A stretch of DNA of 64,000 bases from Chitinophaga flava (GTDB lineage Bacteria; Bacteroidota; Bacteroidia; Chitinophagales; Chitinophagaceae): NCBI RefSeq assembly GCF_003308995.1, contig NZ_QFFJ01000002.1:2542001-2606000 (forward strand), in the 5' to 3' direction. Each line of letters begins with the position of its first letter. Positions within the stretch are counted from its first letter, which is position 1. Below are positions 8,657 to 16,076 of this stretch, piece by piece. The notes below the pieces were generated by a model. That model was not told the origin of the DNA and searched no databases. It saw only the letters and a list, made by a program, of their open reading frames with translations. Both the position numbers and the translations under genes were made by a program.

Positions 8657-9844
8657 ATGTTTTGTGCGGTCGCTTTGATAGCTTTGTGCACACATACTAA
8701 ATCATTTGTCTTGTCCAGGAAATATTACCTGTTGTGCCTACTGGTACTATATACGCTCTCTGCAAGAGCGCAGCAGTATTATCTGTTTATAGGATCGTAT
8801 AACCGTGATAAAAACAAAGATGGCATTTACATTTACCGGTTTAATCCGGGCAACGGCTCCTTACAACAAATGAGTAGCATCAGCCAGGTGCTGAATCCGG
8901 CCTACCTGGTACCTTCGGCCAGCGGCAACCATGTATATGCCTGTACGGAAGCACAAACACCAGGGGCGGGGAGTGTCAGCAGCTTTGCCTTCGACCCTGT
9001 TAATGGTAAGGCTACGTTCATCAGCAGTCAGCCCAGCGGAGGGGAGAATCCGGTTTATCTGACAGAACACAACAGCCGCCAATGGCTGGCAGTGGCCAAC
9101 TACACCGGTGGCAGCACAGCGGTATTCCCGTTGTCAGAAGATGGCCGTATCGGAACGGCGACACAGGTAATTCCTTTTAACGACAGCAGCCTCACCGATC
9201 GCCAACGGAGCTCACATATTCATTCCTGTGTGTTTGATCCGGACAATCATTTCCTGTTGCTGCCAGATTTAGGTGCCGATAAAATCCGCTGTTTTGCCTT
9301 TGACAGCACATCATCCCATCCATTGCAGCAGCCCGAAATACCTTATACTGCTACTATACCAGGGAGTGGTCCCCGACATTTCACCTTCCACCCCAACCTG
9401 CCATATGCTTATTGTATAGAAGAGCTTTCAGGCATGGTGTCGGTCTACCATTACCGGCATGGGCGGTTGGATAGCCTGCAGCGTATTGCAGCGCATTATA
9501 AACGCCGCGCAGACATCGACTATAGTGGCGCAGACATACATATCTCTCCGGATGGCAGCTTTTTGTATGCCTCTACCAGAGCGGCAGAAAATATCATCGT
9601 AATTTATAAGATAGATCAGCAAAAAGGAACACTTACCAGGATTGCCCGTCAAAAGACCGCTGGCAACCATCCCCGTAATTTTGTAATAGACCCAACCGGA
9701 AAATACCTGCTGGTGGCCAACCAGATGAGCAATAATGTAGTGGTGTTTGAACGGAATACCGTTACCGGCCTGTTGAAAAAGACCGGTAACGAACTGAAGA
9801 TACCGGCTCCTTCCTGTTTACAGATAAAAGCGTATGCCCTTTAA
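8657..9844 (+). CDS. Secreted lactonase-family beta-propeller (6-phosphogluconolactonase-like)
   Basis: Seven-bladed propeller of the lactonase family (Pfam Lactonase type), about 395 residues from ATG 8657, which has GGGGAGG just upstream. Start candidates at 8600 and 8636 exist, but 8600 lies inside a palindromic site and is unlikely. A hydrophobic stretch LLCLLVLYTLSARAQ ends in a plausible signal-peptidase site, so the mature enzyme is periplasmic. Family motifs are present: FIGSYNRDKNKDGIYIYRF at the start, HIHSCVFDPDN near the middle, GPRHFTFHPNLPYAY, ADIHISPDGSFLYAS and NHPRNFVIDPTGKYLLVANQ. Cytosolic relatives hydrolyse 6-phosphogluconolactone; exported Bacteroidetes members more likely act on sugar or muconate lactones, which is not resolved here. 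It ends two bases before a convergent gene. Confidence 0.85.
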   Translation: MFCAVALIALCTHTKSFVLSRKYYLLCLLVLYTLSARAQQYYLFIGSYNRDKNKDGIYIYRFNPGNGSLQQMSSISQVLNPAYLVPSASGNHVYACTEAQTPGAGSVSSFAFDPVNGKATFISSQPSGGENPVYLTEHNSRQWLAVANYTGGSTAVFPLSEDGRIGTATQVIPFNDSSLTDRQRSSHIHSCVFDPDNHFLLLPDLGADKIRCFAFDSTSSHPLQQPEIPYTATIPGSGPRHFTFHPNLPYAYCIEELSGMVSVYHYRHGRLDSLQRIAAHYKRRADIDYSGADIHISPDGSFLYASTRAAENIIVIYKIDQQKGTLTRIARQKTAGNHPRNFVIDPTGKYLLVANQMSNNVVVFERNTVTGLLKKTGNELKIPAPSCLQIKAYAL

Positions 9845-9846
9845 CG

Positions 9847-10614
9847 TTACCAGATAAAAGGCAGTAGTATCCGGCGTTGTGCAGGATAGGCCGGAAACTG
9901 TTGCCGGTACCAGCGTTGGTTGGCCACGGCTCTGGGCACCAGATTGGCACAGGTCCAGATGAAAAAAGCCAGCGCTGGTGCGCTCCAGGTCAGCAGGGCA
10001 TAACCACCCCATTCAAGAATTTCGCCCATCAGGTTGGGAGAAGTAACATATTCGAAGATGCCTCCCTGTGGAAGCTTGTAGCCGGTTTCCCTCTTCTTGC
10101 GCAGATGTATTAACCGGTAGTCAGCGTACCAGTTCACCGCCATGCCTGTCACAAACAGCAAAGCCCCGGCTATAAAAGGAAAGCTGGTCAACCAGTTGTC
10201 GGGGTACTTCGCATAATCAGCAAACCAGGCGCCCAGCAGGGAGCCGTTGATCGTATTAAACAGTATGGCAGACAGCATAATTACCAGCGGCATCTTTTTA
10301 CCACGGGTACGTATCATCAACGGATACACGAAACTGCGATGCAGGTAATGTACCAGAAACATTCCGGTCATCACCCCGGCAGGTGAAGTCCACTGGACGG
10401 CGGTAATAGGTTGCCAGGCAAAGAAAGATACCAGCACGGTAGTTTCCATGAGTATCCAGCCCAGTTTGTTACTGACCATAGGGCCCCATTTATCGGAGGT
10501 GTAACGGCCATAGGGAGCCTCCCTTTTCAGCAGATAAAGTGCGGTGATAATGCCGATGGCCGACCAGCAGGTGATAAAGAGGTAGTATTGTTGAAGTGAA
10601 AGGTATTGGCTCAT
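9847..10614 (-). CDS. Steroid 5-alpha-reductase family membrane protein
   Basis: A 255-residue polytopic membrane protein with about six hydrophobic segments. The C-terminal half carries the signature of the 3-oxo-5-alpha-steroid 4-dehydrogenase family: GYKLPQGGIFEYVTSPNLMGEILEWGGYAL followed by NLVPRAVANQRWYRQQFPAYPAQRRILLPFIW, including the conserved ExxGY/EWGG and Arg/Trp NADPH-site residues. Its ATG overlaps the stop of the upstream SDR gene by four bases (ATGA), implying translational coupling. In eukaryotes the family reduces steroid or enoyl double bonds; the bacterial substrate is unknown and could be a sterol, a polyprenoid or an unsaturated lipid. Together with the 3-beta-HSD-like partner it suggests a two-step oxidation and reduction of a cyclic or isoprenoid lipid, which is inference. 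Confidence 0.8.
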   Translation of the reverse strand: MSQYLSLQQYYLFITCWSAIGIITALYLLKREAPYGRYTSDKWGPMVSNKLGWILMETTVLVSFFAWQPITAVQWTSPAGVMTGMFLVHYLHRSFVYPLMIRTRGKKMPLVIMLSAILFNTINGSLLGAWFADYAKYPDNWLTSFPFIAGALLFVTGMAVNWYADYRLIHLRKKRETGYKLPQGGIFEYVTSPNLMGEILEWGGYALLTWSAPALAFFIWTCANLVPRAVANQRWYRQQFPAYPAQRRILLPFIW

Positions 10615-11585
10615 GACAACATCTTATTTTCCTTAAACCATTGAACGGTGTCTTTTAATGTAGTAGCCAGATCCGCTGTCCCGAAACCGAGATCCCGCCT
10701 GGCTTTGCTGCTGTCTATGCTGCGGTTGCTACGGGTGAGGTTGTATACCGATTGCCGGGTGTAGTAGGGGGCGCCGCCACTGAGTCGTGCATAGTACCGT
10801 ACCAGCGGAAGGAGTCCCATCACCAGCCATACGGGTAATACGGGGAGGAATACACGTTTTCCCCGGATCTCTCCGATATGGGTAGCAAGTGTTTTGAGGG
10901 TAGTCCATTGTCCGCTCAGGATATATGCTTCCCCGGGAAGACCGGCTGTCAGTGCCCGTACAATAGCTATAGCCACATGCCGCACATCTACAAAATCAAC
11001 GCCGCCGGGAAACAGTGCGGGAATATTTCCTTTGTAAATCCGGATCACCGCATCTCCTATCAGGGAAGGACGCTTATCAAAGGGGCCTACCACCGCCGTT
11101 GGCGCCAATACGATCACCTCCAGTCCATCACGGTTATAAGTCATGGCAATCTGCTGGGATACCGCCTTGGAATGATCGTAGCCATAGCGCATCCCCTGTG
11201 TAAAAGGACGGGTTTCGTCCATCTTTTCTTCATAAGGATATTGATCGTAAGCGGTGATGGAGCTCACCAGCAGAAAACGTTTGGCACCGCTTTGCTGTGC
11301 TGCTGCCGCCAGCAAACGCGTGGATTCCGTATTAAATCGGAAAGCCTCTTTATCAGGCTGGTCACTCACAGAGATAATAGCCGCCATATGTATCACAGCA
11401 TCCATACCGGAAGTGAAAGTCGTTGTAAATTCAGGGTCTAACAGCGAACCATATACGTAAGTAATACCGGTAACTTCCGGCTGCGCAGAGCGGGTATGTA
11501 TCCGTAGTTCGTGTCCTTCGGCCAGCAGTATAGGGGTCAGCACCGATCCTATATAACCTGTCGCACCGGTTATCGCGATTTTCAT
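10611..11585 (-). CDS. NAD-dependent epimerase/dehydratase (extended SDR, 3-beta-HSD-like)
   Basis: A 324-residue extended short-chain dehydrogenase. The N-terminal nucleotide-binding motif GATGYIG (residues 7-13) and the catalytic Y136-x-x-x-K140 (YDHSK) after a VSSITAY strand (Ser109) are intact. The substrate-side segment APTAVVGPFDKRP and the FVDVRHVA motif place it in the atypical SDR group that includes dihydroflavonol reductases and 3-beta-hydroxysteroid dehydrogenases. It is the first gene of a two-gene unit with the 5-alpha-reductase-like protein, with a 4-base overlap. Substrate is not identifiable from sequence. A REP-like palindrome lies 26 bases upstream of its start. Confidence 0.85.
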   Translation of the reverse strand: MKIAITGATGYIGSVLTPILLAEGHELRIHTRSAQPEVTGITYVYGSLLDPEFTTTFTSGMDAVIHMAAIISVSDQPDKEAFRFNTESTRLLAAAAQQSGAKRFLLVSSITAYDQYPYEEKMDETRPFTQGMRYGYDHSKAVSQQIAMTYNRDGLEVIVLAPTAVVGPFDKRPSLIGDAVIRIYKGNIPALFPGGVDFVDVRHVAIAIVRALTAGLPGEAYILSGQWTTLKTLATHIGEIRGKRVFLPVLPVWLVMGLLPLVRYYARLSGGAPYYTRQSVYNLTRSNRSIDSSKARRDLGFGTADLATTLKDTVQWFKENKMLS

Positions 11586-11610
11586 AGCCGAATATATAAA
11601 AAATAAAAAT

Positions 11611-11913
11611 CCCAGGGCTGAAGCCCTGGGCTAAAATTGTTTGGGAAGGCTTTGTAGTTAATTTATACTATACTAACCAATACATCCTTATTCCCTAGGC
11701 TAATATTTTATTTCCCAGGGCTTCAGCCCTGGGAAATTTTTGTTTGGGAAGACTTTGTAGTTAATTCATATCATACTAACCAATACGTCCTTATTTCCCA
11801 GTGTTAAATTATTATCGGCCAATTTATCTTATAACATCCCAAAACGAACCTCCCTATTTTTAAAACCATCGTCTTATCCCACAACAAAAATAGCCCAGGG
11901 CTTCAGCCCTGGG
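11611..11913. repeat. REP-like palindrome cluster with a 103-bp tandem unit
   Basis: Three copies of a 20-base palindrome, CCCAGGGCT-(GA or TC)-AGCCCTGGG, lie at 11611-11630, 11714-11733 and 11894-11913. The first two are each followed by nearly the same 58-base sequence (11638-11695 and 11741-11799, only a few differences), giving a 103-base tandem unit; a decayed third unit follows. This is the form of REP/BIME elements that are often moved by RAYT (REP-associated) transposases. No transposase gene is in the window. The outermost copies may also act as terminators, because the cluster separates the start of the SDR operon from the end of the copper cluster. Confidence 0.8.
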
Positions 11914-11917
11914 ATTT

Positions 11918-14071
11918 TTAATAAGAGAGCGTAATCCCCGCGCCAAGGCCCATGTCGCTATCGTAGTGGGTGGAGAGGGCGAAATGACGTGTGAAGATAT
12001 AACGGAAGCCGGCCATATATTCCCGGTCGGTATTGACCATAAAATTGAACCGTAATCTTCTCGTGATGGGTACGTCGTCGCGCATCAGCTGTACACGCAG
12101 GCGGCCGTCGGTGTCGATGGAGGCATCGGCGACGATGAGCATCGGTAATGTATATTGAAGACCCAGGTGGAATACCTGTCTGGAGTCTTTGGTGTTGCTT
12201 TGTCCGAAGAGGTTTTTTTCATCTTCTTCCATTTTGCGGTAGCGTACATCCCAGCCTACGTAGCCGAATAGCCACTGCATTTTGCCGAAGTAACGTCCGA
12301 AGTGAGTTTCATTTTCATAGCCATGTCTATCGTTGAGGCCTATACGCCATTCGGCGGAGAGACGGTAGCGGGTATTGGCCAGCATGATCTCACCATCGCT
12401 GCCGTTGCTTTCCAGCCCTACCTGACCCATCAGATGCAGCATACGGTCATCTTTTTTGAGCATACGGTATGCCATTGCGGGATCTGGTACCTGCGGATTG
12501 GGAGGGGAGTCTTCATAACTGAATACCCGGCCCATGCCGCTCATCATGTGGTAGAGGATATGGCAGTGGAAAAACCAGTCTCCGCTTTCGGTGGCGGCAA
12601 ATTCAATGGTGTCTGTCTCCATGGGCATGATGTCCAGTACGGTTTTGAGCGGGGAATATTCGCCCTGGCCGTTCAATACTCTGAAGAAGTGTCCGTGCAG
12701 GTGCATCGGGTGACGCATCATGGTGTTGTTATAGAGAATGATGCGGACGTTCTCGCCTTTTTTGATGAGGATCTTATCCGCTTCAGACACGGTTTTGTTG
12801 TTGATGGTCCATACGTAACGGTTCATATTACCGGTCAGTTCAAAGTTCAGCACTTTGGTGGGACCTTCGGGCAGCGTGGTTTTTTCCGGTGCTTTGAGCA
12901 TGCCGTAGTTGAGTGTCACGATATCGCCGGCGGTAGAATCGGGTTCTGTGATCTCCGGATACATTACGGTGTTCATGTCCATCATCTGGTTGGTCATCAT
13001 CATGCCACCGCTGGTGTCGAGGTTACCATTCATGAGCATCATGCCGTTCATCATTTTCATGCCTTCGAAATATTTGAGTTTGGGCAGATGGCGGGCTGCT
13101 ACTTTCTCTCCGGATCCAAGCCAGAAGGAGGTGCTGTTGGTCCTGTCTTCTGCGGTAGCCAGAAATTCATAACTTTTATTGTCGGGAATCGTAACGATCA
13201 CATCGTATGTTTCGGATACGCCTACAAGGAGACGGTCTACTTCCACGGGTTCTACGTCGGCGCCGTCATTGGCTACTACGGTGAGTTTGCCGCCGCCATA
13301 ACCTAGCCAGAAATAGGTGGATGAGCTGCCGTTGATCACGCGTAGCCTCACTTTATCGCCGGCTTTATAGGTGGTGTTGGAGGCGGTAGGTTGACCGTTG
13401 GTCAGGAAACGTTCGTAGTAGACGTCGCTGACGTCCATGGCGTTCATACGTTTCCATTCATTATTGATTTTAGTGCCGAAATATCCTTTTTTAACGGCTT
13501 CTGCATAACTCTGGGTAGAACCTTTTTTGATGGCAAACCAGTCGCTGGCATTGTGCAGCATACGGTTTACCTGGTGTGGATGTATATCGGTCCAGTCGCT
13601 GAGCAGTACTACCTGTTCGTTCTCAGGGGATGCATTTCTTTTGTGAAAAACGATGGAGCCGTACATGCCGCTTTGTTCCTGGAACATAGTGTGACTGTGA
13701 TACCAGTAGGTGCCGTGTTGTACCACCGGGAAACGGAACTTATGTGTTTGCATGCCTTTGATAGGCTGGGTAGTAAGGTAGGGGACGCCGTCTTCCTGGT
13801 TAGGAAGGATGAGGCCATGCCAGTGGATGGAAGTTTCGTGATGCAGGGTGTTGTGTACATATATCTCAGCAGTGTCTCCTTCTGTGAAATGCAGGGTAGG
13901 ACCGGGAATGGTGCCATTGATGGCGAGTGCATGTCTGGTTTTACCGGAATAGTTGACCATGGTGTCGCCTACATAGAGATCGTAGCGGATGATTTTTGGT
14001 TTGTCACCGGATTGCGCGGAAACGGTATTGTAGGTGATGAAGAGAAGGACGAGTGCGAAGAAATGTTTCAT
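11918..14071 (-). CDS. Periplasmic multicopper oxidase with CopB-like C-terminal region (copper resistance)
   Basis: A 717-residue secreted protein with a signal peptide ending near NTVSAQ. It has three cupredoxin domains with all four copper-binding clusters: HWHG (residues 83-86), WYHSH (123-127), HPMHLHGHFF (about 452-461) and HCHILYHMMSGM (about 501-512). A Met-rich stretch (MKMMNGMMLMNGN and following) lies before the third domain, as in CopA-type oxidases. The family oxidises Cu(I) to Cu(II) in the periplasm. The C-terminal 170 residues are an extra module rich in alternating strands, ending AGITLSY, and resemble the CopB outer-membrane copper protein, so this appears to be a CopA-CopB-type fusion. 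It is the last gene of the copper cluster, and 83 bases with a strong hairpin separate it from DUF3347. Confidence 0.9.
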   Translation of the reverse strand: MKHFFALVLLFITYNTVSAQSGDKPKIIRYDLYVGDTMVNYSGKTRHALAINGTIPGPTLHFTEGDTAEIYVHNTLHHETSIHWHGLILPNQEDGVPYLTTQPIKGMQTHKFRFPVVQHGTYWYHSHTMFQEQSGMYGSIVFHKRNASPENEQVVLLSDWTDIHPHQVNRMLHNASDWFAIKKGSTQSYAEAVKKGYFGTKINNEWKRMNAMDVSDVYYERFLTNGQPTASNTTYKAGDKVRLRVINGSSSTYFWLGYGGGKLTVVANDGADVEPVEVDRLLVGVSETYDVIVTIPDNKSYEFLATAEDRTNSTSFWLGSGEKVAARHLPKLKYFEGMKMMNGMMLMNGNLDTSGGMMMTNQMMDMNTVMYPEITEPDSTAGDIVTLNYGMLKAPEKTTLPEGPTKVLNFELTGNMNRYVWTINNKTVSEADKILIKKGENVRIILYNNTMMRHPMHLHGHFFRVLNGQGEYSPLKTVLDIMPMETDTIEFAATESGDWFFHCHILYHMMSGMGRVFSYEDSPPNPQVPDPAMAYRMLKKDDRMLHLMGQVGLESNGSDGEIMLANTRYRLSAEWRIGLNDRHGYENETHFGRYFGKMQWLFGYVGWDVRYRKMEEDEKNLFGQSNTKDSRQVFHLGLQYTLPMLIVADASIDTDGRLRVQLMRDDVPITRRLRFNFMVNTDREYMAGFRYIFTRHFALSTHYDSDMGLGAGITLSY

Positions 14072-14111
14072 AAGAAGTGATTATCGCGCGGGAGCGCAAA
14101 ACAGAGGAGTA

Positions 14112-14145
14112 ACAAGGGAGAGCAGACATTGCTGCGCTCCCTTGT
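14112..14145 (-). other. Intercistronic hairpin in the copper cluster
   Basis: ACAAGGGAG pairs with CTCCCTTGT, and GCAG/CTGC extends the stem after one mismatch. It lies between the DUF3347 gene and the multicopper oxidase gene. On the minus strand only a weak T-run follows, so it may trim or attenuate the transcript rather than stop it. Confidence 0.45.
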
Positions 14146-14154
14146 GAGAAAAAG

Positions 14155-14643
14155 TTACTTGATGGTATCGTTTATTTTACCACAGGTAAGCATCTGGTTT
14201 CCGTAGTAAGGATTTTTGATGGCGGTGCTGCTGCTGAGCCAGGAGGCTTTTTTCATCGGGCAGTAGTCCTGGTATACCGGTTGGGCGGACAGTTTTACGT
14301 CTTTGGCCAGCAGGTAGATATTATCAGACAATGTTTTGAAATATTCCCGTTGTTTGGCCAGGTCTTTGGAACCGGAGATATTGGATGCGTCAGTGATCAG
14401 CTTCTCCTGCAGGGCCATATAGGCAGTATGTGCAGCAGGGCTCATGGCTTTCATATCTGCGCCTTTGGCGGCCTGAACGAAGGTAGTGGCTGCAGTGGCT
14501 GCACTAGCGGTATTACCGCTCACCAGTGCATCTTTAATGTTATAGTAGTCTGTTAACAATGGTGACAGTTGTTTGTCCTGTGCCTGGCTTTTGAATTGAA
14601 ATAAGGCGGTGAACATGGAAGTAAGGAGGATGAGTTTTTTCAT
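14155..14643 (-). CDS. DUF3347-family periplasmic copper-associated protein
   Basis: A 162-residue protein with a signal peptide ending in SQAQ. The DUF3347 pattern is visible: LLTDYYNIKDALVSG near the N terminus, a long alanine-rich helix, then DVKLSAQPVYQDYCPMK with a late NPYYGNQMLTCG. The conserved YCPM and MLTCG segments look like a soft-metal site (Cys, Met). This domain is often fused to or next to CusB-type efflux adaptors and multicopper oxidases in Bacteroidetes, so I infer periplasmic copper binding or handover. It sits 23 bases after the HMA chaperone gene and shares its direction. Confidence 0.85.
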   Translation of the reverse strand: MKKLILLTSMFTALFQFKSQAQDKQLSPLLTDYYNIKDALVSGNTASAATAATTFVQAAKGADMKAMSPAAHTAYMALQEKLITDASNISGSKDLAKQREYFKTLSDNIYLLAKDVKLSAQPVYQDYCPMKKASWLSSSTAIKNPYYGNQMLTCGKINDTIK

Positions 14644-14666
14644 GGCAAATACTTTTAGGCGATTTT

Positions 14667-14879
14667 TTAGGCGATGTTTTCAGCTTTGTAACCTGCACTT
14701 TCGATGGCCTGGCGTATAGCCGTTGCATCTACTTCGTCAGCAGAAATAGTCAGTACCTTGTTGGGTGACTGCAGGTCTACTTCCCAGTTATCTGCGCCAG
14801 CAGTGGCGTTTAATCCCGGAGTCACTTTTTCTATACAACCTGAACATTTGATATTGGTTTTGAATTGTATTGTTTTCAT
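14667..14879 (-). CDS. HMA-domain copper chaperone
   Basis: A 70-residue single heavy-metal-associated domain (ferredoxin-like beta-alpha-beta-beta-alpha-beta) with the metal loop CSGC in KTNIKCSGCIEK (Cys13, Cys16) in place of the usual MxCxxC methionine. The size and the closing AIESAGYKAENI helix fit CopZ-like chaperones. It would carry Cu(I) in the cytoplasm to the CopA ATPase encoded upstream in the same cluster. It is preceded by about 115 bases without a gene after the ferredoxin reductase gene, so it may have its own promoter. Confidence 0.9.
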   Translation of the reverse strand: MKTIQFKTNIKCSGCIEKVTPGLNATAGADNWEVDLQSPNKVLTISADEVDATAIRQAIESAGYKAENIA

Positions 14880-14994
14880 CTTTTTATTTTTTAAAGTAGT
14901 TGAAGTGTTTTGTTATTGTTGATGATGTAAAATTACGCCGGGGTCAGGGCTATACTGTTATACAATTGAGTAATCGTTTTACATAATTATGTTG

Positions 14995-16050
14995 TTATTC
15001 CCCGATCTCTACTGTAACCTCGTTGTTGAGCGGAAAGCTCTGGCAGAGCAGGATATAGCCGGCCTCCAGTTCTTCTTTCCGCAGGGTGTAGTTGTGTTGC
15101 ATATGTACGCTGCCTTTGGTAAGTTTTGCGGTACATCTGCCACAGGTGCCGGCTTTACAGGAGTAGGGCAGTGGTATCCTTTCTTCCAGGGCGGCCGCCA
15201 GGATGGTTTGTCCGGGTTGTACATCCAGCAGGTTACTTTGTTCGAAATAGTGCAACAGTACTTCCTGGTTACTGTCGGGCAGCACAACGGTAGAAGTGGT
15301 CGCTTCCGGCGCAAACCATTCTTTTAGTATATGCGTTTCCGGTATCCCCAGTGCAGTCAGTGCTTCCTGGTGCAGGTTCATCAGCTCAGAAGGACCGCAG
15401 ATGAAAAAGTGAGGAGATGTTTCCTCGCTGCCCATGGCCTGTTTCACCAGTTTTTTGATGATGATCCTGTTAAGCCTGCCGGAGAGGATATCCTGCGGAT
15501 CGTTGTCAGTAGCCGTATGTCTGGATAAAACATACCGGACCTGGATATTGTTGTGCTGTGATTGCCAGGTGTCGAGTGATGGTTTGAAGATCGTTTCTGC
15601 TACTGTGCGGCTGGCGTAGAGCAGGGTGATCCTGGTTTCGGGCTGCCGGCTGGCGATAGATCTTGCGATGGAATATAAGGGAGTGATTCCGCTGCCACCG
15701 GCCAGCAATACCACATGTTTGTAAGGCGTAATGTCCGCTGCTGGTGTAAAGGAGCCATAAGGTCCGTCTATCTCCCAGCTGTAGATGGTTTCGGCCTGTG
15801 CGGTAATATAGCTGCTCATGAGACCTCCATCTACTTTTTTAACGGTAATGGCTGGACGAAGATCTGTTTCGGGGGCGGAGCTCAGGGAGTAAGACCGTGT
15901 TACCGGCCGTCCATCAATCGTCAGAGTGAGATTGATGAACTGGCCGGCCTGGTAATGGAAGGTTTCCCCACGGGTATCGAAAATAATAGTGACTGTGTCT
16001 GTTGTTTCCCGGATGACTTTTTGCGTGTACCAGGTATATGTTAAAGGCAT
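14995..16050 (-). CDS. Ferredoxin reductase-like flavoprotein (FAD/NAD-binding plus C-terminal 2Fe-2S)
   Basis: A 351-residue electron-transfer protein of the PaaK/Hmp-like layout. The FAD site is TRSYSLSSAP, the NAD(P) site is LLAGGSGITPLYSIA with the later FICGPSELM, and the plant-type 2Fe-2S domain has the ligands CKAGTCGRC followed by LLCQSF. It is cytoplasmic, with no signal peptide. It begins 26 bases after the CopA gene and is clearly in the same transcription unit. The partner oxygenase typical for the family is missing. In this setting I infer a redox role tied to copper, for example reduction of Cu(II) or repair of electron carriers, but a generic flavodoxin or ferredoxin reductase is equally possible. 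Confidence 0.85.
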   Translation of the reverse strand: MPLTYTWYTQKVIRETTDTVTIIFDTRGETFHYQAGQFINLTLTIDGRPVTRSYSLSSAPETDLRPAITVKKVDGGLMSSYITAQAETIYSWEIDGPYGSFTPAADITPYKHVVLLAGGSGITPLYSIARSIASRQPETRITLLYASRTVAETIFKPSLDTWQSQHNNIQVRYVLSRHTATDNDPQDILSGRLNRIIIKKLVKQAMGSEETSPHFFICGPSELMNLHQEALTALGIPETHILKEWFAPEATTSTVVLPDSNQEVLLHYFEQSNLLDVQPGQTILAAALEERIPLPYSCKAGTCGRCTAKLTKGSVHMQHNYTLRKEELEAGYILLCQSFPLNNEVTVEIGE

Positions 16051-16076
16051 GTTGTTGTTTTAATGATACGGATGGA

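Noticed and set aside
8494..8691. 65-codon minus-strand frame upstream of the SRPBCC gene
   Set aside because: It spans the divergent promoter and palindrome region and has no coding signal.
11611..11913. CRISPR array at the palindrome cluster
   Set aside because: Only three copies, spacing uneven, and the 'spacers' between the first two are themselves repeated; no cas gene is present.
12302..13306. Long plus-strand open frame (334 codons) antisense to the multicopper oxidase
   Set aside because: The product is a His/Val-rich reading of the reverse strand of a gene with all its copper motifs intact; no independent evidence.
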